This document shows positions 43,201 through 52,503 of a stretch of 64,000 nt of DNA, in pieces (position 1 is the stretch's first letter; each line of letters opens with the position of its first letter). The DNA is from Acheta domesticus. Lineage: Eukaryota > Arthropoda > Insecta > Orthoptera > Gryllidae. The notes beneath the pieces are model-generated. The model did no database searches. It was not told the DNA's origin and saw only the letters and a list, made by a program, of their open reading frames with translations. The translations under genes and the position numbers were made by a program. Location: positions 33,837,522 to 33,901,521 of the forward strand of contig JAHLJT010000631.1 in assembly GCA_031308135.1 (NCBI GenBank), in the 5' to 3' direction.

Positions 43201-45611
43201 GTAGTGAGCTGTTGATACTGCCACTTGGTGAATATGATTACTACGTCGTGTGTTATACTTATAGGACATCGGCGTTTGCTGAAAATATATTCCCGCCCTT
43301 AAGTAAGTCATTTTTGACAAAACTACTGATTCGTAAATCAGGAGACAAGGTAATGGTAAAATTCCTAGATTAATAAAGAGAGACTTACAAAAAGCACGTG
43401 GGTTGGATTTGCTTATTATTCGTACAATTTTTTTTGTAATCTGAAAGTCTGTGAGCTATAAGATGTGTTTCCCCAAAATATTATGCCATATCTCAGGCGG
43501 GAGTGAACATTGGCAAAATATACACAACGAGCTGTATGAAGGCTGACGGAATTTGAAAGAATTCTGAACGCGTAGCATAATGAACTTAATTTTGTGTTCA
43601 ATTCATTTAAGTGGGCATTCCATTTGAGGTTTGACTGAATTGATAGACCTAAAAATTTTGTTACATTAACATCAGTCAATGGCACACCGTTCATTTTCAA
43701 TGGAGTACAGAATTTTTTATTTGATATGGAAAACTGCATTGAAACAGTTTTCTTTTCATTTACTTTTAATTTGTTATTACGAAACCAATTTGAAACGTCT
43801 GATATTGTACTATTTACGGTTTCTTTGTTCCAAAGAATATTTGTATCATCCGCAAAGAGAACTGTTCTTCCGTTTCGAATCGCTAAGGGCATGTCATTTA
43901 CGTATAATAGGAAGAGAATAGGGCCTAAAATCGATCCTTGCGGGACTCCACGTGCAATTGGCAAAGAACCGGAAAGGTGTGTACATAAAGTTCCATCATT
44001 CCAGTAAGGTATTTCTACTCTCTGAGATCGTTGTTTAAGGTACAAACATAGCCAATCTAGAGCAATACCACGGATTCCATACGAAGGTAATTTTGAAAGT
44101 AACATGTTATGATCAATGACATCAAAAGCTTTTGAAAGATCTAAAAATATTCCAATAGTTGCTTCGTTTTGATCCAATGATGAGGCAACATCCTTAAGAA
44201 AAGAAAAAATGGCTGTTTCCGTAGATTTTGATTTCCGGAATCCATGTTGGCAATTTGAAAACGCGTCGTGTTTATTGAGAAAGGTTTCCATTTGCACATA
44301 AAAAAGTCTCTCTAATATTTTTGAAAAAACTGACAAAAGAGAAATTGGCCGATAATTTTGAACTTCATTTTTGTTGCCTTTTTTGAAGAGCGGCTTAATC
44401 TTAGCTGTTTTAAAAATATCTGGAAAAATTCCGGTGCATATGGATGCATTAAATATGTGAGTTAACGGGTGTATAATCGCTGGCGCGCACGTCTTTAACA
44501 AACAATCCAGAAACTCATCTAAACCGGCCGAATATTTATTTTTTAATTTACCGATTATTTTGAGAATTTCATAGGAAGAGGTTTCGGAAACGAACATAGT
44601 GTCTAAGATTTTTTTGGGAAACGTCAGATGTTGAATTTTGTGGCTGAAAACCCTTAGTGAGATCGACAGCAATTCTCGAAAAGATCTTTATCATCAATTC
44701 GTAGATGATCCTAGAATTAACAAATAGTCTATTTTACATATTCAGTTTTGTAGTGTCATCCAAGGTTTTAATGAAAACACAAAAATCCAGTAAGAAATTT
44801 ATTAATTAATTACATGCTGGAAAAGTTATCACACAACATTTTATTTGGATCTTCAGTTTTTGAAATTGAAGCTCTTGATTGGATAATGATGCCCCCATTA
44901 ACCTAACGTACCGAGCATAATAGTCAAGATCAGAGAATAGGATTGAGACTCTATAGTACACATACAAAATATCAGAATGTGTTTCTGCCACAGTGGCAAA
45001 TCCAGGGGAGATATGGGGACCAGGTCCGCATAATGCCCCCCCCCCCGCCAAAACAAACAAACAAAACGTTTAGATACAGACCTTACCACATCCACTTATA
45101 TCGCATTCAGATCTTATCGCATCCAAAATAGTGTTTCCAATAAGAATACACTTGTGCTTTTTTTAAAAAAATATTTTATTATTATTATTATTTCAAAAAT
45201 ATTTTGGAGAGGTCCTCTCTGAAATTGCTCCCCCAAAATAATATCTGTATCACCCCCCTCTCTGTCCAGCAATGTTACCATTCTTTGTCAGCACTACATA
45301 TTCAAGAAAGTAAAAAGTACTTGTGTTCAAACCTTATGTTTCAGAATCTTCTTTGTCTATACTAAATATTCAAGAAAGAAAAAAAGTTGTATTAATTCCC
45401 TATTTCTCTATGTTTCAGAATTGTTGAAACTGAAGAAGAAAAACAGAAGAGATTGCAGGGATGGAATAAGTTTTTGGAGGATGAGAAAGAGAAGAAAGAA
45501 GCATTAGAAAGAGCAAAAGAAATTGCTCTTTCAGCATCAGCACCAGTAGAAGCAAGTGAAAAACAAAGTGCTGGTGAGCAGCAAACTCCACAAGCCAATG
45601 AGGAACATTGA
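37081..45611 (+). CDS. HTATSF1: Tat-SF1-like splicing factor (3' four exons; 5' end missing)
   Basis: Joining 37081-37250, 37958-38144, 38542-38678 and 45419-45611 gives 687 nt: 228 residues plus a TGA, in frame throughout. The order is the end of RRM1 (residues ~1-35), a basic linker, a DWRPDK-like linker landmark, then RRM2 (~75-165) of the U2AF-homology (UHM) type, ending in R-W-F-G. A charged helical tail follows and closes at N-E-E-H. Tat-SF1/Cus2/Barricade is a nuclear protein that binds the U2 snRNP protein SF3B1 and helps U2 join the spliceosome. The tail is far shorter than the long acidic tail of vertebrates. The N-terminus and first half of RRM1 must lie upstream (or be lost); I could not find them, so functionality is unproven. 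Confidence 0.85.
37251..37957 (+). other. Intron between exons a and b (707 bp)
   Basis: Starts GTAAGTGAGC, ends TGTTTTAG. No coding or repeat feature seen inside. Confidence 0.85.
37958..38144 (+). CDS. HTATSF1: Tat-SF1-like exon b: linker and first half of UHM
   Basis: Encodes LLDWRPDK, then the first strand HERVVIVKNLF and helix (EKEVALILEYQQDLREECSK) of RRM2. It ends in the RNP-like strand KKVVIYD. The acceptor is TTTTAG (37952-37957) and the donor is GAT|GTAGGT at 38145. With exon a it ends in phase 0. The acidic helix is the face that UHM domains use for ULM peptides (family knowledge). Confidence 0.9.
38145..38541 (+). other. Intron between exons b and c (397 bp)
   Basis: Starts GTAGGT, ends ATTTCAG; AT-rich, no other feature. 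Confidence 0.85.
38542..38678 (+). CDS. HTATSF1: Tat-SF1-like exon c: second half of UHM with RWF motif
   Basis: Encodes RNPEGVAQITFREPEEADE, then CIKLLNGRWFGQRKISAETW. The R-x-F element (RWF) is the defining UHM motif, which in this family grips the tryptophan of a ULM peptide such as those in SF3B1. The acceptor is TTTCAG (38536-38541) and the donor is ATAA|GTGAGT at 38679. It leaves two bases to complete a Lys codon with the terminal exon. Confidence 0.92.
39005..39268. repeat. Long intronic palindrome/foldback element
   Basis: The left arm (39005-39124) and right arm (39143-39268) are inverted copies. GGCGGAAAACGAAG (39111-39124) pairs perfectly with 39143-39156 around an 18-base loop. 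TTTCGATCGCG near 39066-39076 pairs with its complement at about 39187-39198. CCGGTATC (39033-39040) pairs with 39223-39230. Even the outer AAATAAAT and ATTTATTT microsatellites are mirrored. It is transcribed within the Tat-SF1-like intron, so it would form a long hairpin in pre-mRNA. Confidence 0.8.
40480..40795 (-). repeat. Left arm of inverted-repeat transposon relic
   Basis: Matches the complement of 41605-41865. Shared words include ACAATTTTxAAGxTxATAAAA, TTTTATCA, TTGCCCxAAATT, CTAAGGTCATTATAAATAAAAA and GTAAGAGTGxCATT. The arms flank a decayed protein-coding stretch. Confidence 0.6.
40974..41510 (+). pseudogene. Relic of an uncharacterised transposon-type ORF
   Basis: A 143-codon frame (40974-41405) ends in a stop. 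The same frame continues past it with FDNADYNVNILDG, then CSFHAVGG, before a second stop at 41500-41502. A D-N-x-D-x-N-x-x-x-L-D-G...F-H-x-x-G pattern recurs, as I remember it, in large uncharacterised repetitive proteins of invertebrates. I cannot name the family, and a database search would be needed. Sitting between inverted arms, it looks like the remains of a DNA transposon or of two inverted copies. The first ATG is probably not the original start. Confidence 0.4.
41605..41865 (+). repeat. Right arm of inverted-repeat transposon relic
   Basis: Inverted counterpart of 40480-40795. Its + strand also reads as a decayed coding frame (AEMSLLPELSNM, about 41664-41700), suggesting the arms are duplicated coding sequence rather than classical short terminal repeats. 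Confidence 0.55.
42475..44720 (-). mobile_element. Jockey/CR1-like LINE, copy 1, antisense in the Tat-SF1-like intron
   Basis: A 5'-truncated LINE on the minus strand: RT-containing ORF2 (44672 down to 43036), about 0.5 kb of 3' UTR, and an (AAAT)n tail visible on + as TTTATTTATT at 42475-42510. The endonuclease domain is absent. Its ORF2 end and UTR match the element at 58253-59640 closely, and that at 19490-19930 more distantly. The UTR phrase equivalent to CCCTGATCCTTGAGCAAATG is shared by all three. Confidence 0.85.
43036..44672 (-). pseudogene. LINE reverse transcriptase (ORF2, truncated), copy 1
   Basis: On the minus strand, 418 codons (44672-43416) contain, in order, LFKKGNKNEVQNYRPISLL, LDLSKAFDVIDH, GVPQGSILGPILF and the catalytic FADD (43845-43856). 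A thumb region beginning FLGLSIQSNLKWN follows. A one-base deletion in an A run (about 43428-43436, eight A against nine residues in copy 2) shifts the frame. The C-terminal part continues in 43320-43036, ending NTLPEDIKRLNSIEKF and on. The RT motifs are intact, but the upstream APE endonuclease and ORF1 are missing, so the copy cannot retrotranspose by itself. Confidence 0.85.
44992..45272. mobile_element. Possible hAT-like MITE (~280 bp)
   Basis: The left edge CAGTGGCAAATCCAGGGG, with a poly-C run at 45041-45051, faces a right edge with CACCCCCCTCTCTGTCCAG (about 45252-45270) in roughly inverted arrangement. A (TTA)n tract lies between. The ends are more diverged than those of the MITE at 24340, and no target duplication was confirmed. 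Confidence 0.35.
45419..45611 (+). CDS. HTATSF1: Tat-SF1-like terminal exon: charged tail and stop
   Basis: Encodes IVETEEEKQKRLQGWNKFL, then a Glu/Lys-rich probable helix and a short Ala/Gln/Glu-rich end, with TGA at 45609-45611. E-E-x-x-R-L-x-G-W-x-x-F-L directly after the UHM is a family landmark. The acceptor is GTTTCAG (45412-45418). The tail lacks the long acidic repeats of vertebrate proteins, as expected for invertebrates. Confidence 0.9.
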
Positions 45612-46107
45612 GAAACATTATATGAAGAAAAACATTACAAAATGAAACATTCTTCAGACAATTGTGAATGTGAAGGTGCATTTTGATCAATTCATATTTT
45701 ATTTTCAATAAAATAATTTATTTCCCTACATGTTTTCAGAACATGTAACTTTGTACAGTTGTTAATTAATTTTGAAGTGCAGATGTACCTGACATATTTC
45801 ACCTCTCCTCAGAAATTGTTGTTTAAAATTATTTTTCATGAATTTAATGGGCAATGAAGCAGAAATCTCTGTTGTTCAGAGAACAAAAATCTGTATATTA
45901 TAATTTGCCCTTCTTTTATGTGTTTATTTTACTCAGTTAATATATACTGCAGGTCTTCTGCAGTTTGTTTCAAAAGGTTGTTTATTGTTCATGAAGTGTT
46001 AAAATAATTATTGAAATATTCCTCACATTCGATACATACTATGTTGCATTTCTTGAAACATTTCATTGAATGACACTGAATAGACAAAATGTAAATATAT
46101 GAATAAA
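45612..46107 (+). terminator. 3' UTR with two AATAAA polyadenylation signals
   Basis: AATAAA occurs at 45707-45712, about 96 bases past the stop, and again at 46102-46107. The first is the likelier main site; the second could give a longer UTR. Actual use is not shown by sequence. Confidence 0.6.
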
Positions 46108-47558
46108 TCATTATGTAAAGAGAAGCTTAATGACTTTATTATGTTCTCTCAGATCAACTGATCAAAAATACCCTGAAGTTAGTTTCAGTAAAGAGTAGAG
46201 TTAAGGAGAACATGGTTCTGAAAATATATAATTGACTGTGATCTCCGAAGAGACCAATCACTTATTCCATTTCTCTTAACTGTCCACAAGTTACAGTAAT
46301 GGCTAACCGGGACTGAGATTTTAAAACGTATGAAACAATGGTTTGCAAACTGTAGAATATGACATATCACAGGCTGGTAAGTTACATTGTGCCTCATTAC
46401 CAATCACACTCCCTTCAAAAGCATAATATTTTAGGTTTCTTCTTTTATATCATTTGAAATTTAATTATTAATTTTAAAATTTAAAGTTACATTGTTGAAT
46501 CAGTAACATGTCACTGATTCAGTGTACTTTTTTCTCCAAAAGTGAAATAGGTGGATTAATAATATATACCGCTCAGTTCAATGCACATGTGACTTTTCTC
46601 AAATAAATTCCTGTGTGTATATTGGAATACGAGCTGGATACAAAAGATTTCAATGTTCTCATAAAAAAATGTTACAAACTCTCAATATTGCAATACTTTT
46701 TACAAAAGATAGAATAAGCATTAATTTGTTTGCCTTTGACAAATTTAGACTTTCTTTTGTGATGCATAATATAATTCTAGTAATGGGAAAAATTCTGAAA
46801 GAATCACATGGGTGCAAAATGTCTCATTCGATTTATTATTAACAGAAAATTTGGAGAAAAAGAAATCTTTTTATGTTAGTTTCTCTTTATTGTTGAAAAA
46901 AATTAATATGTGTGCAATAGGGTGCCCCTTATATTGCCCAAAAAATGTTTTTTGCAATTTTTTTTGGGCTCACCCCCTAAATATTTTTCATTTGGTCAAA
47001 TTAACTCGAAAATAAAATTTGATCACAATATGTCGGTATTAACCCGTGCCGAGTTGAGCGCGAAATTTGAATGTTAGGGATCATTGCTTTTGTTGGGTTA
47101 AGACAGTGGAAAACTACTTATACATTTTTAATATATAATTTTATATTACAATTTAATTCATTTTCAATCTTTAGACTGTGTTCTAGTTTTAATTTTTCTT
47201 GTGGATACTTTTTCAGTGTTTCATTTTTGCAATATGCGTACAGTGAACGATGTTCTTGAACAACACAAAAAATTGCTTTCGCTCCTCATGAAAGTCGTCC
47301 AGTAGTCCATGAAAACCTTACATTAATTCAATAGGCCTTTCAGCGTCGACATTCACAGCTTTCAACTTTATAAATAACCTTTTAGCTTCTAAAAATGAAG
47401 AGGCATTACCAGGTCGAAGGACAGTTTTGAATAAAATGAATATTCATCTTCAAGCAAGAGAACATATCTGCTCTTGGTTGACATAAATTCGTATATTTTT
47501 TTTATTGAAATTAAGATTAACGTGAATTAGAAGATATATTGTATATTAACGAATTAAT
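46108..47558. other. No gene seen
   Basis: AT-rich intergenic sequence; short frames match nothing known. Confidence 0.35.
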
Positions 47559-47569
47559 AATTAAAGAAC
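47559..47569. repeat. 5' target-site duplication of SINE 2
   Basis: AATTAAAGAAC, repeated exactly at 47853-47863. Confidence 0.85.
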
Positions 47570-47852
47570 TGGCCGACCCCGTGGCCGAAATCGCAAAATC
47601 TGTAGTGTCGTAGCGATCTTGCACCGCAAGGTCGTGGGTTCGAGTCCCGCCTCGGGCATGGGTGTACTTGTGTATGTCATGTGTGTCCTTTCACCCCTCA
47701 CTATCATCATTCATTTTCCATACCTAGAGCTAACAACCCTGGGAAGTAACAATCTGATAATGGGTAATGCTGATCCCCCCCTGATGAACTGTATTCTCAG
47801 CATCGTGGCATCTCAGCATCTCAGCTGCGTGGTCCGAAGTGCTCGAAATAAA
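47570..47852 (+). mobile_element. tRNA-derived SINE, copy 2 (283 bp, intact TSDs)
   Basis: Between perfect 11-bp duplications. The head is TGGCCGACCCCGTGGCCGAAA (A-box region) and the B box is GGTTCGAGTCC (47637-47647). Then come CGGGCATGGGTGTACTTGTGTA, ACTATCATCATTCATT and AACCCTGGGAAGTAA, the same body as the SINE at 36114-36449. The 3' end is CGAAATAAAA. The two copies differ enough to be distinct subfamilies. Confidence 0.85.
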
Positions 47853-47863
47853 AATTAAAGAAC
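47853..47863. repeat. 3' target-site duplication of SINE 2
   Basis: AATTAAAGAAC, identical to 47559-47569. Confidence 0.85.
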
Positions 47864-47879
47864 GGTCATCGGGATACAA

Positions 47880-48050
47880 TTGAACTTACCATATTGTCCT
47901 CCATCCAATTTTTCACAAAAGGAATATAACACTCTTCCATGTGTAGATTTACTCAGGCTAAATTCACTGCCATTTTGATTCTTAACGTCTACTTCATCAT
48001 CAGAAAGCGGTACGACAGACAATTCTTCTAAGAAATACTACATACGGTGT
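47880..48050 (-). pseudogene. Minus-strand coding relic (unidentified)
   Basis: The minus strand reads a protein-like segment with VVPLSDDEVDVKNQNG and GRVLYSFCEKLDGGQYG. It has no recognised domain. It lies about 0.5 kb from another minus-strand relic (48662-48907) and could belong to the same dead mobile element. Confidence 0.3.
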
Positions 48051-48539
48051 CTACATTTTTTAAATGCTTTTGAAATTATGAAATCTATCCTTTCAAGCGA
48101 GTTTAGAAATTTTATAAAGCATCTCGATGAGGAGTTTTACAGCTCCACTGACCTAAAACCACGGTTTTACACAAACAGTTACAATCAAACGAGAGATATT
48201 ATTTAAGGAATTTTTAATTACACAAGATAGTTTAGATTCTGATCTTAGTAGAAACGTTTCAAATATTAAATATCTCTTGCCATCTATCGAGCTAGAAGCA
48301 TTACCCCGGGATAATGTATCTTTAGTTTGTTACTTTCATAAAAGCCCAATATTTCTTTAATTTCGGACTCATTATAAAGATTGTAAAGAACAATCCCATA
48401 TTCTCTTTGCCACTTTTAAAATTAATGGCATTAAATCTTTTCTAGATTTCCTTAAAATGCTAAAAAAGTGGTGGCAGGATTGCTTGCTACATTACGTATT
48501 TTACATTCAAACACACATTGTAAAATAAGTTTCAGTATG

Positions 48540-48907
48540 TGATGCCGGCACGGAAAGAACGATGCCCTGTCCAAATTTTCTTCAAGAAAGACGTATACTC
48601 CTTCAAAACGTCAAGTGTTTGTTGCAATTTTATCATAGCAAAGAATTTGTAATCTTCTTTCTTATTGTATTGATCTTTGTTGCACCCTTTCTCCTCTATC
48701 CGCGAGATGTTCCTCCCGTCCTGCAAGATAGCTTTTACATCCTGACTCTTTCTGCCGAAATAAAAACATCCTGTCTTCTTCCAACGTAATCATTTGTAAA
48801 GCATTCGGATGTGCAATATCAAATAGATAGTAAAAATTATTTCTAAACTTTCCACAGTGCTTCGAAATATCTTCACACTTGCTGGCGTTTTTTGTAATTT
48901 TCTTCAC
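48540..48907 (-). pseudogene. Relic of an uncharacterised repetitive ORF
   Basis: The minus frame 48907-48662 begins KKITKNASKCED and runs through YYLFDIAHPNALQMI and TLEEDRMFLFRQKE. It then stops; downstream minus sequence to 48540 is open only briefly. An F-D-I-A-H-x-x-A-L-x-x-I-x-x-E-E-D-x-x-F-L pattern is, from memory, common in unnamed repetitive proteins of arthropods, probably transposon-borne. No enzyme activity can be assigned. Confidence 0.4.
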
Positions 48908-49739
48908 TCCGAATAGTACAAGTTACGTTTTTGCGAACAATGCTGATTAGCTCTTGCCGGAATTCTTGCTTTCTTCCAAAGTATCATGCACTCACGAACC
49001 TCAAGTTTAGCGCTTGCACTAACTGTTCATTTTACTTCCTATATGTTATAAAATAAAACTTCAAGCACTTGTTTATTTCACGGTAATTTTGTCCAGTTAT
49101 TTGGAGCTGTTAATAAATAATTAATACTATCTCCTATTAAAAACACACGTTCTTCGTCACTGCATATGACACTTACATATGACATGTTAGATTAGCAACC
49201 ATTAAACAGGAGTGACACGATCGATTAAATTCATGTATTGTTGTGCACGGGCTTCACTCAGCGGTTGGTGATAGCTCCGGACATGTCCGTTACGCGACTT
49301 CGCGCTCAAGTCGGCACGGGTTAGAATGCTCCGATCTCAACAAAATTTTGTATAGGCATGTTTTAAGGTCATTCGAACAAAACTGGAGGGTGAGCGATCA
49401 AAAATTTAAAAGTCGGAAAATAAGGGACACCCTAGTGTGCAAGCATCGTCTTCTTCATGATTGGGCATTTTATGACAACTTAACCTTTCGGTTATCTACT
49501 GACACTCTGTGCTTTTAGTTAATGCCATTGCCTTTTTACATCCTAGAGTACTCGTGCCTCCTCTCCATAACTCCCTTGTAACTCAGGAGGTCCATTGCAG
49601 CTGAGAACTTACTCCTGGCACTTGTGGATCATAAGCCCTTGGCATTGCTTAAACCCTATGACAAGTAGGAAGATTTGGTGGCAGCCAGGTGGCTATCGTG
49701 TGTTCACCCATTAGCCTAGTACAGAACTTTCTCCTCTAG
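48908..49739. other. No gene seen
   Basis: Mixed sequence. The 91-codon frame 49243-49518 has no known motif. Confidence 0.35.
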
Positions 49740-49935
49740 CAGATGGGCAGTCCTCATTTATTCAACATTCATACACCTTTCAAGCAATGTGAGGTTTGGG
49801 GAAGGAGTGGGGTATTGAATGTGATACATGGTGGTTGGAATGAGGGATATCCATGCCCAAAATGGGATTCGAACCCACAGCTTGTAGCTGCAACTGTAAC
49901 CACTAAGATATGGTACCCAGCTTCCAAGCATGCAA
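49740..49935 (-). mobile_element. tRNA-derived SINE-like element (minus strand)
   Basis: On the minus strand: TTAGTGGTTACAGTTGC (A-box region), then GGTTCGAATCC (B box, complement of 49865-49875), then CATTTTGGGCATGGATATCCC. This resembles the GGGCATGGGTGT junction of SINEs 1 and 2, but the body differs. Target duplications were not found. Confidence 0.6.
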
Positions 49936-50109
49936 GCAAGATGATCATCAAACTTATCAGTAAGAGCTCTCTTCACTGCCGCATGATAATGGAGTGTATC
50001 ATATGATCTTTATTCAGTGCATAAATACTCCCATGATCAAGTGGAGTGTAATTCAGTTGTTGAAACAATGTTTCCTCTCAGTGTGATGATTTTCACAAAT
50101 GTGGCTATT

Positions 50110-50510
50110 TGAGTAAGAAAATTTTTCTTTTCTAACTTGGATAAAGCTAAGCCTTTACACAAAGAATGTGATATTGTTCTTAATAAAGCATGAACGATCC
50201 CTGGTGCTGCAGTTGCCAATATGGATCATTTAGTGAGAGGCATTTTGAAAGACAATAATCCAGAGAAACTTTTTTCTATGGATGGAATAGTAATAGTGGA
50301 CTTTTAAGGTGTTAACTGAAAACATATACCTCTTGTAAATGATCAGATATGGAATTTTCTTATAATTACTCATTCATAAAACCGAATGAATGTGAATGAA
50401 CAAGCATAACCAAGTGAATTACTGGCATTTGGAGCTCATGGCGATAATATTTTTCTCAGTCCAACAAATGTACAAAGAACTGATCTTGCTGTACTAGCTT
50501 AAGAAACTTA
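50110..50510 (+). pseudogene. Old coding relic in one frame with several stops
   Basis: One + frame stays protein-like for about 390 bases (PGAAVANMDHLVRGILKDN near 50205-50260; WNFLIITHS near 50352-50378; NIFLSPTNVQRTDLAVLA near 50448-50500). It has about six in-frame stops but no obvious frameshift. I do not recognise the protein. Such decay is typical of an old transposon ORF or processed pseudogene. Confidence 0.35.
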
Positions 50511-50564
50511 GCATTGTTCAGGCAACTGACCTCCCCACTCACCCTTCTACTTCATTCACTTTGA

Positions 50565-51800
50565 AAGTTTTGTAATGCTGTGGAAAATCTGTATCGAGAC
50601 TTAAACAAATTCACGTTTTGGGGACCCCTGAAAGTGTTTTTTTTTTTTTTTTTTCCCCAAAATGTCTGTCTGTCTGTCCATTTGTGAACATGACTATTGC
50701 CTAAACCATATGTCGGATTTTTTCCAAAATGGATATTCCAAAGTCAATCTGGCTCAACTTGAGGTGCTGAGATTTTGAAAAACTTTCTTTAAAATTTAGG
50801 GGAACTTTACATGAAGTCCCCCCGGACATTCTCAAAAACGTCTCCAAATTTTTTTCTTTTAATTTCTTGTAAGAAGAGAGTAAAATTTTGCGTATAAAGG
50901 TTGTGTAGGTCAGGTTTTCACTCTGAATTTTCGTTAATTGCAAAATTTTGAATTTTTTGAGGTATCTTCCTACTACTACAAAATCAAAGATAGATTATTT
51001 TTCTTTCAAATGAAATTTGTTCTCCGTAGTAAGTTTCTTTCATTAAGATCATGTACATTTTTTTTTCAATAGTTTTCATGCAATATGTGCAATTTTAAAA
51101 AATAACAAAAACAAGATTTTCTCAAAACCAGCTACGAATTTTTTTCTCTAAACTTTTGGTAGGGATAATGTTCAATGTACTCTATGAGATGACATAAATG
51201 CTTTATAGCTCTACTCTTTTGTTTTTCCAAAAATGTATTTTTTTATCTGTCTCTCACGTAGTTAATATTTACATTAGCAACAATTTGTTCACATTATTAT
51301 ATTTATGAGTACATGTCCTTTAAATAATGTCATAAAATTTCTCGTAAACTCAACCGTTTTCTGGGAAACTAGCTCAAAATTTCACATTTTCAGAAACGTT
51401 CAAAAGCCATTTTCTTAGAAAGTACTCTGAATTTTTTCTTCAGACTTTTCAGACGGACAGTGCAAATTTGCACTCTTTAATATTACATAAAGCTCATTTT
51501 GAGTGGTGGTGGTTTTTTTGTTTATTTGTTTGTTTTTTCCCTCAAAAAACTACATGAAATGTAATATGTTTTTAAACATCTCTCACACCATTAATGTGAA
51601 CATTCACCATAATTTGTAAACACTATTGTATTTGTGAGTTAAAGTGCTTCAAATGACTTCTAATGAAGTTTTTCATGAACTCAAAACTTTTCTGTGAAAA
51701 AGAGCTTCAAATTTTGAATTTACAGTAGTGCTGAAACACCATTTTCTTAAAAATGGCTCCACATTTTTCAATAAAAGTTGCCATTTAAGTTGAGGTTTGA
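50565..51800 (+). repeat. Dispersed repeat family, copy B1
   Basis: A poly-T run (50639-50654), then GTCTGTCTGTCTGTCC, a CxAAACCATxxGTCGxATTTTTTCC phrase and ACTTTACATGAA (50804-50815). Body phrases with AAATGAAATTTGTTCTCC follow, and the 3' module CAAATGACTTCTAATGAAG to 51770. This module is inverted relative to the ends of copy A2. Non-coding. Confidence 0.55.
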
Positions 51801-51971
51801 CTGTTCTTTAATATTATTATTAATTTTATATTTCCGTTCTACTATTAGGAAATAGAAAAATTAAGAAAATGTCAAAAAAATGTACTTTCAGCTGAGATAG
51901 ATGGCAGCAAGAGTATGTGGCCATTCCAAATAGTGAGCCGAGACCAAAGGAAATAGAAAACTGAAACGGGA

Positions 51972-52426
51972 ATGTCTGTGCCATTCAATAGTATCAGGAG
52001 TTTCATTATCATATATGGAATTAAAGAAAGAAATTCAGATACCCCTACTGAGAGGAAGAGAGAAGACATCCGCGATTCGGAGATATACTTCGAGGCCTCA
52101 ACTCTAGAAAAGAGTAACCCGCAGAAACTGAAACCAGCATTTTGCAAGCCATACGTCTAGGGAAATCAGACCCAGATAAATCTCGACCCCTGAAGATCAC
52201 ACTGAAAACGGCGGAGCTCGCACACGAATTACTACGAAGGAACAAAGATTTACCTCAGAACATTTCATTCAATAAGGATCAAACACCTCTACAACGCGAG
52301 GAAATCAAGGAATTGAGAGTGGAGCTGGCAAGAAGACAGAAGAACGACCCGAAAGCAACCATTAAATATATTAAAGGTACACCGAAAATCATCAGTGGTC
52401 GTCAAGCCTCCCAGCAGGAAAACTAG
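51972..52426 (+). pseudogene. LINE ORF1 protein relic
   Basis: Two overlapping frames: FIIIYGIKERNSDTPTERKR (51996-52060) and IRLGKSDPDKSRPLKITLKT (52148-52207). The second continues through TPLQREEIKELRVELARRQK and IKYIKGTPKII, closing at 52426. This is the RNA-binding ORF1 C-terminal module found in insect CR1/jockey-group LINEs. A frameshift near 52140-52160 separates the halves. Confidence 0.65.
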
Positions 52427-52503
52427 CGCAGGCAACAGTACGTTATCCCACAATTTACTATACCAATATAGCAAGCCTTTTACCCAAATTTGATCTGCTC
52501 TTA

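Larger units (their letters stand above)
38679..45418 (+). other. 6.7-kb intron loaded with mobile elements
   Basis: The donor is GTGAGTAGG and the acceptor ATGTTTCAG. Inside are a 260-bp palindrome (39005-39268), an inverted-repeat transposon relic (40480-41865), an antisense LINE (42475-44720) and a MITE-like block (44992-45272). The stretches 38690-39000, 39270-40480 and 41870-42475 show no other clear feature. A weak LINE/transposon-like reading (SRLRSGHSNL) appears at about 42127-42157. Confidence 0.8.
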
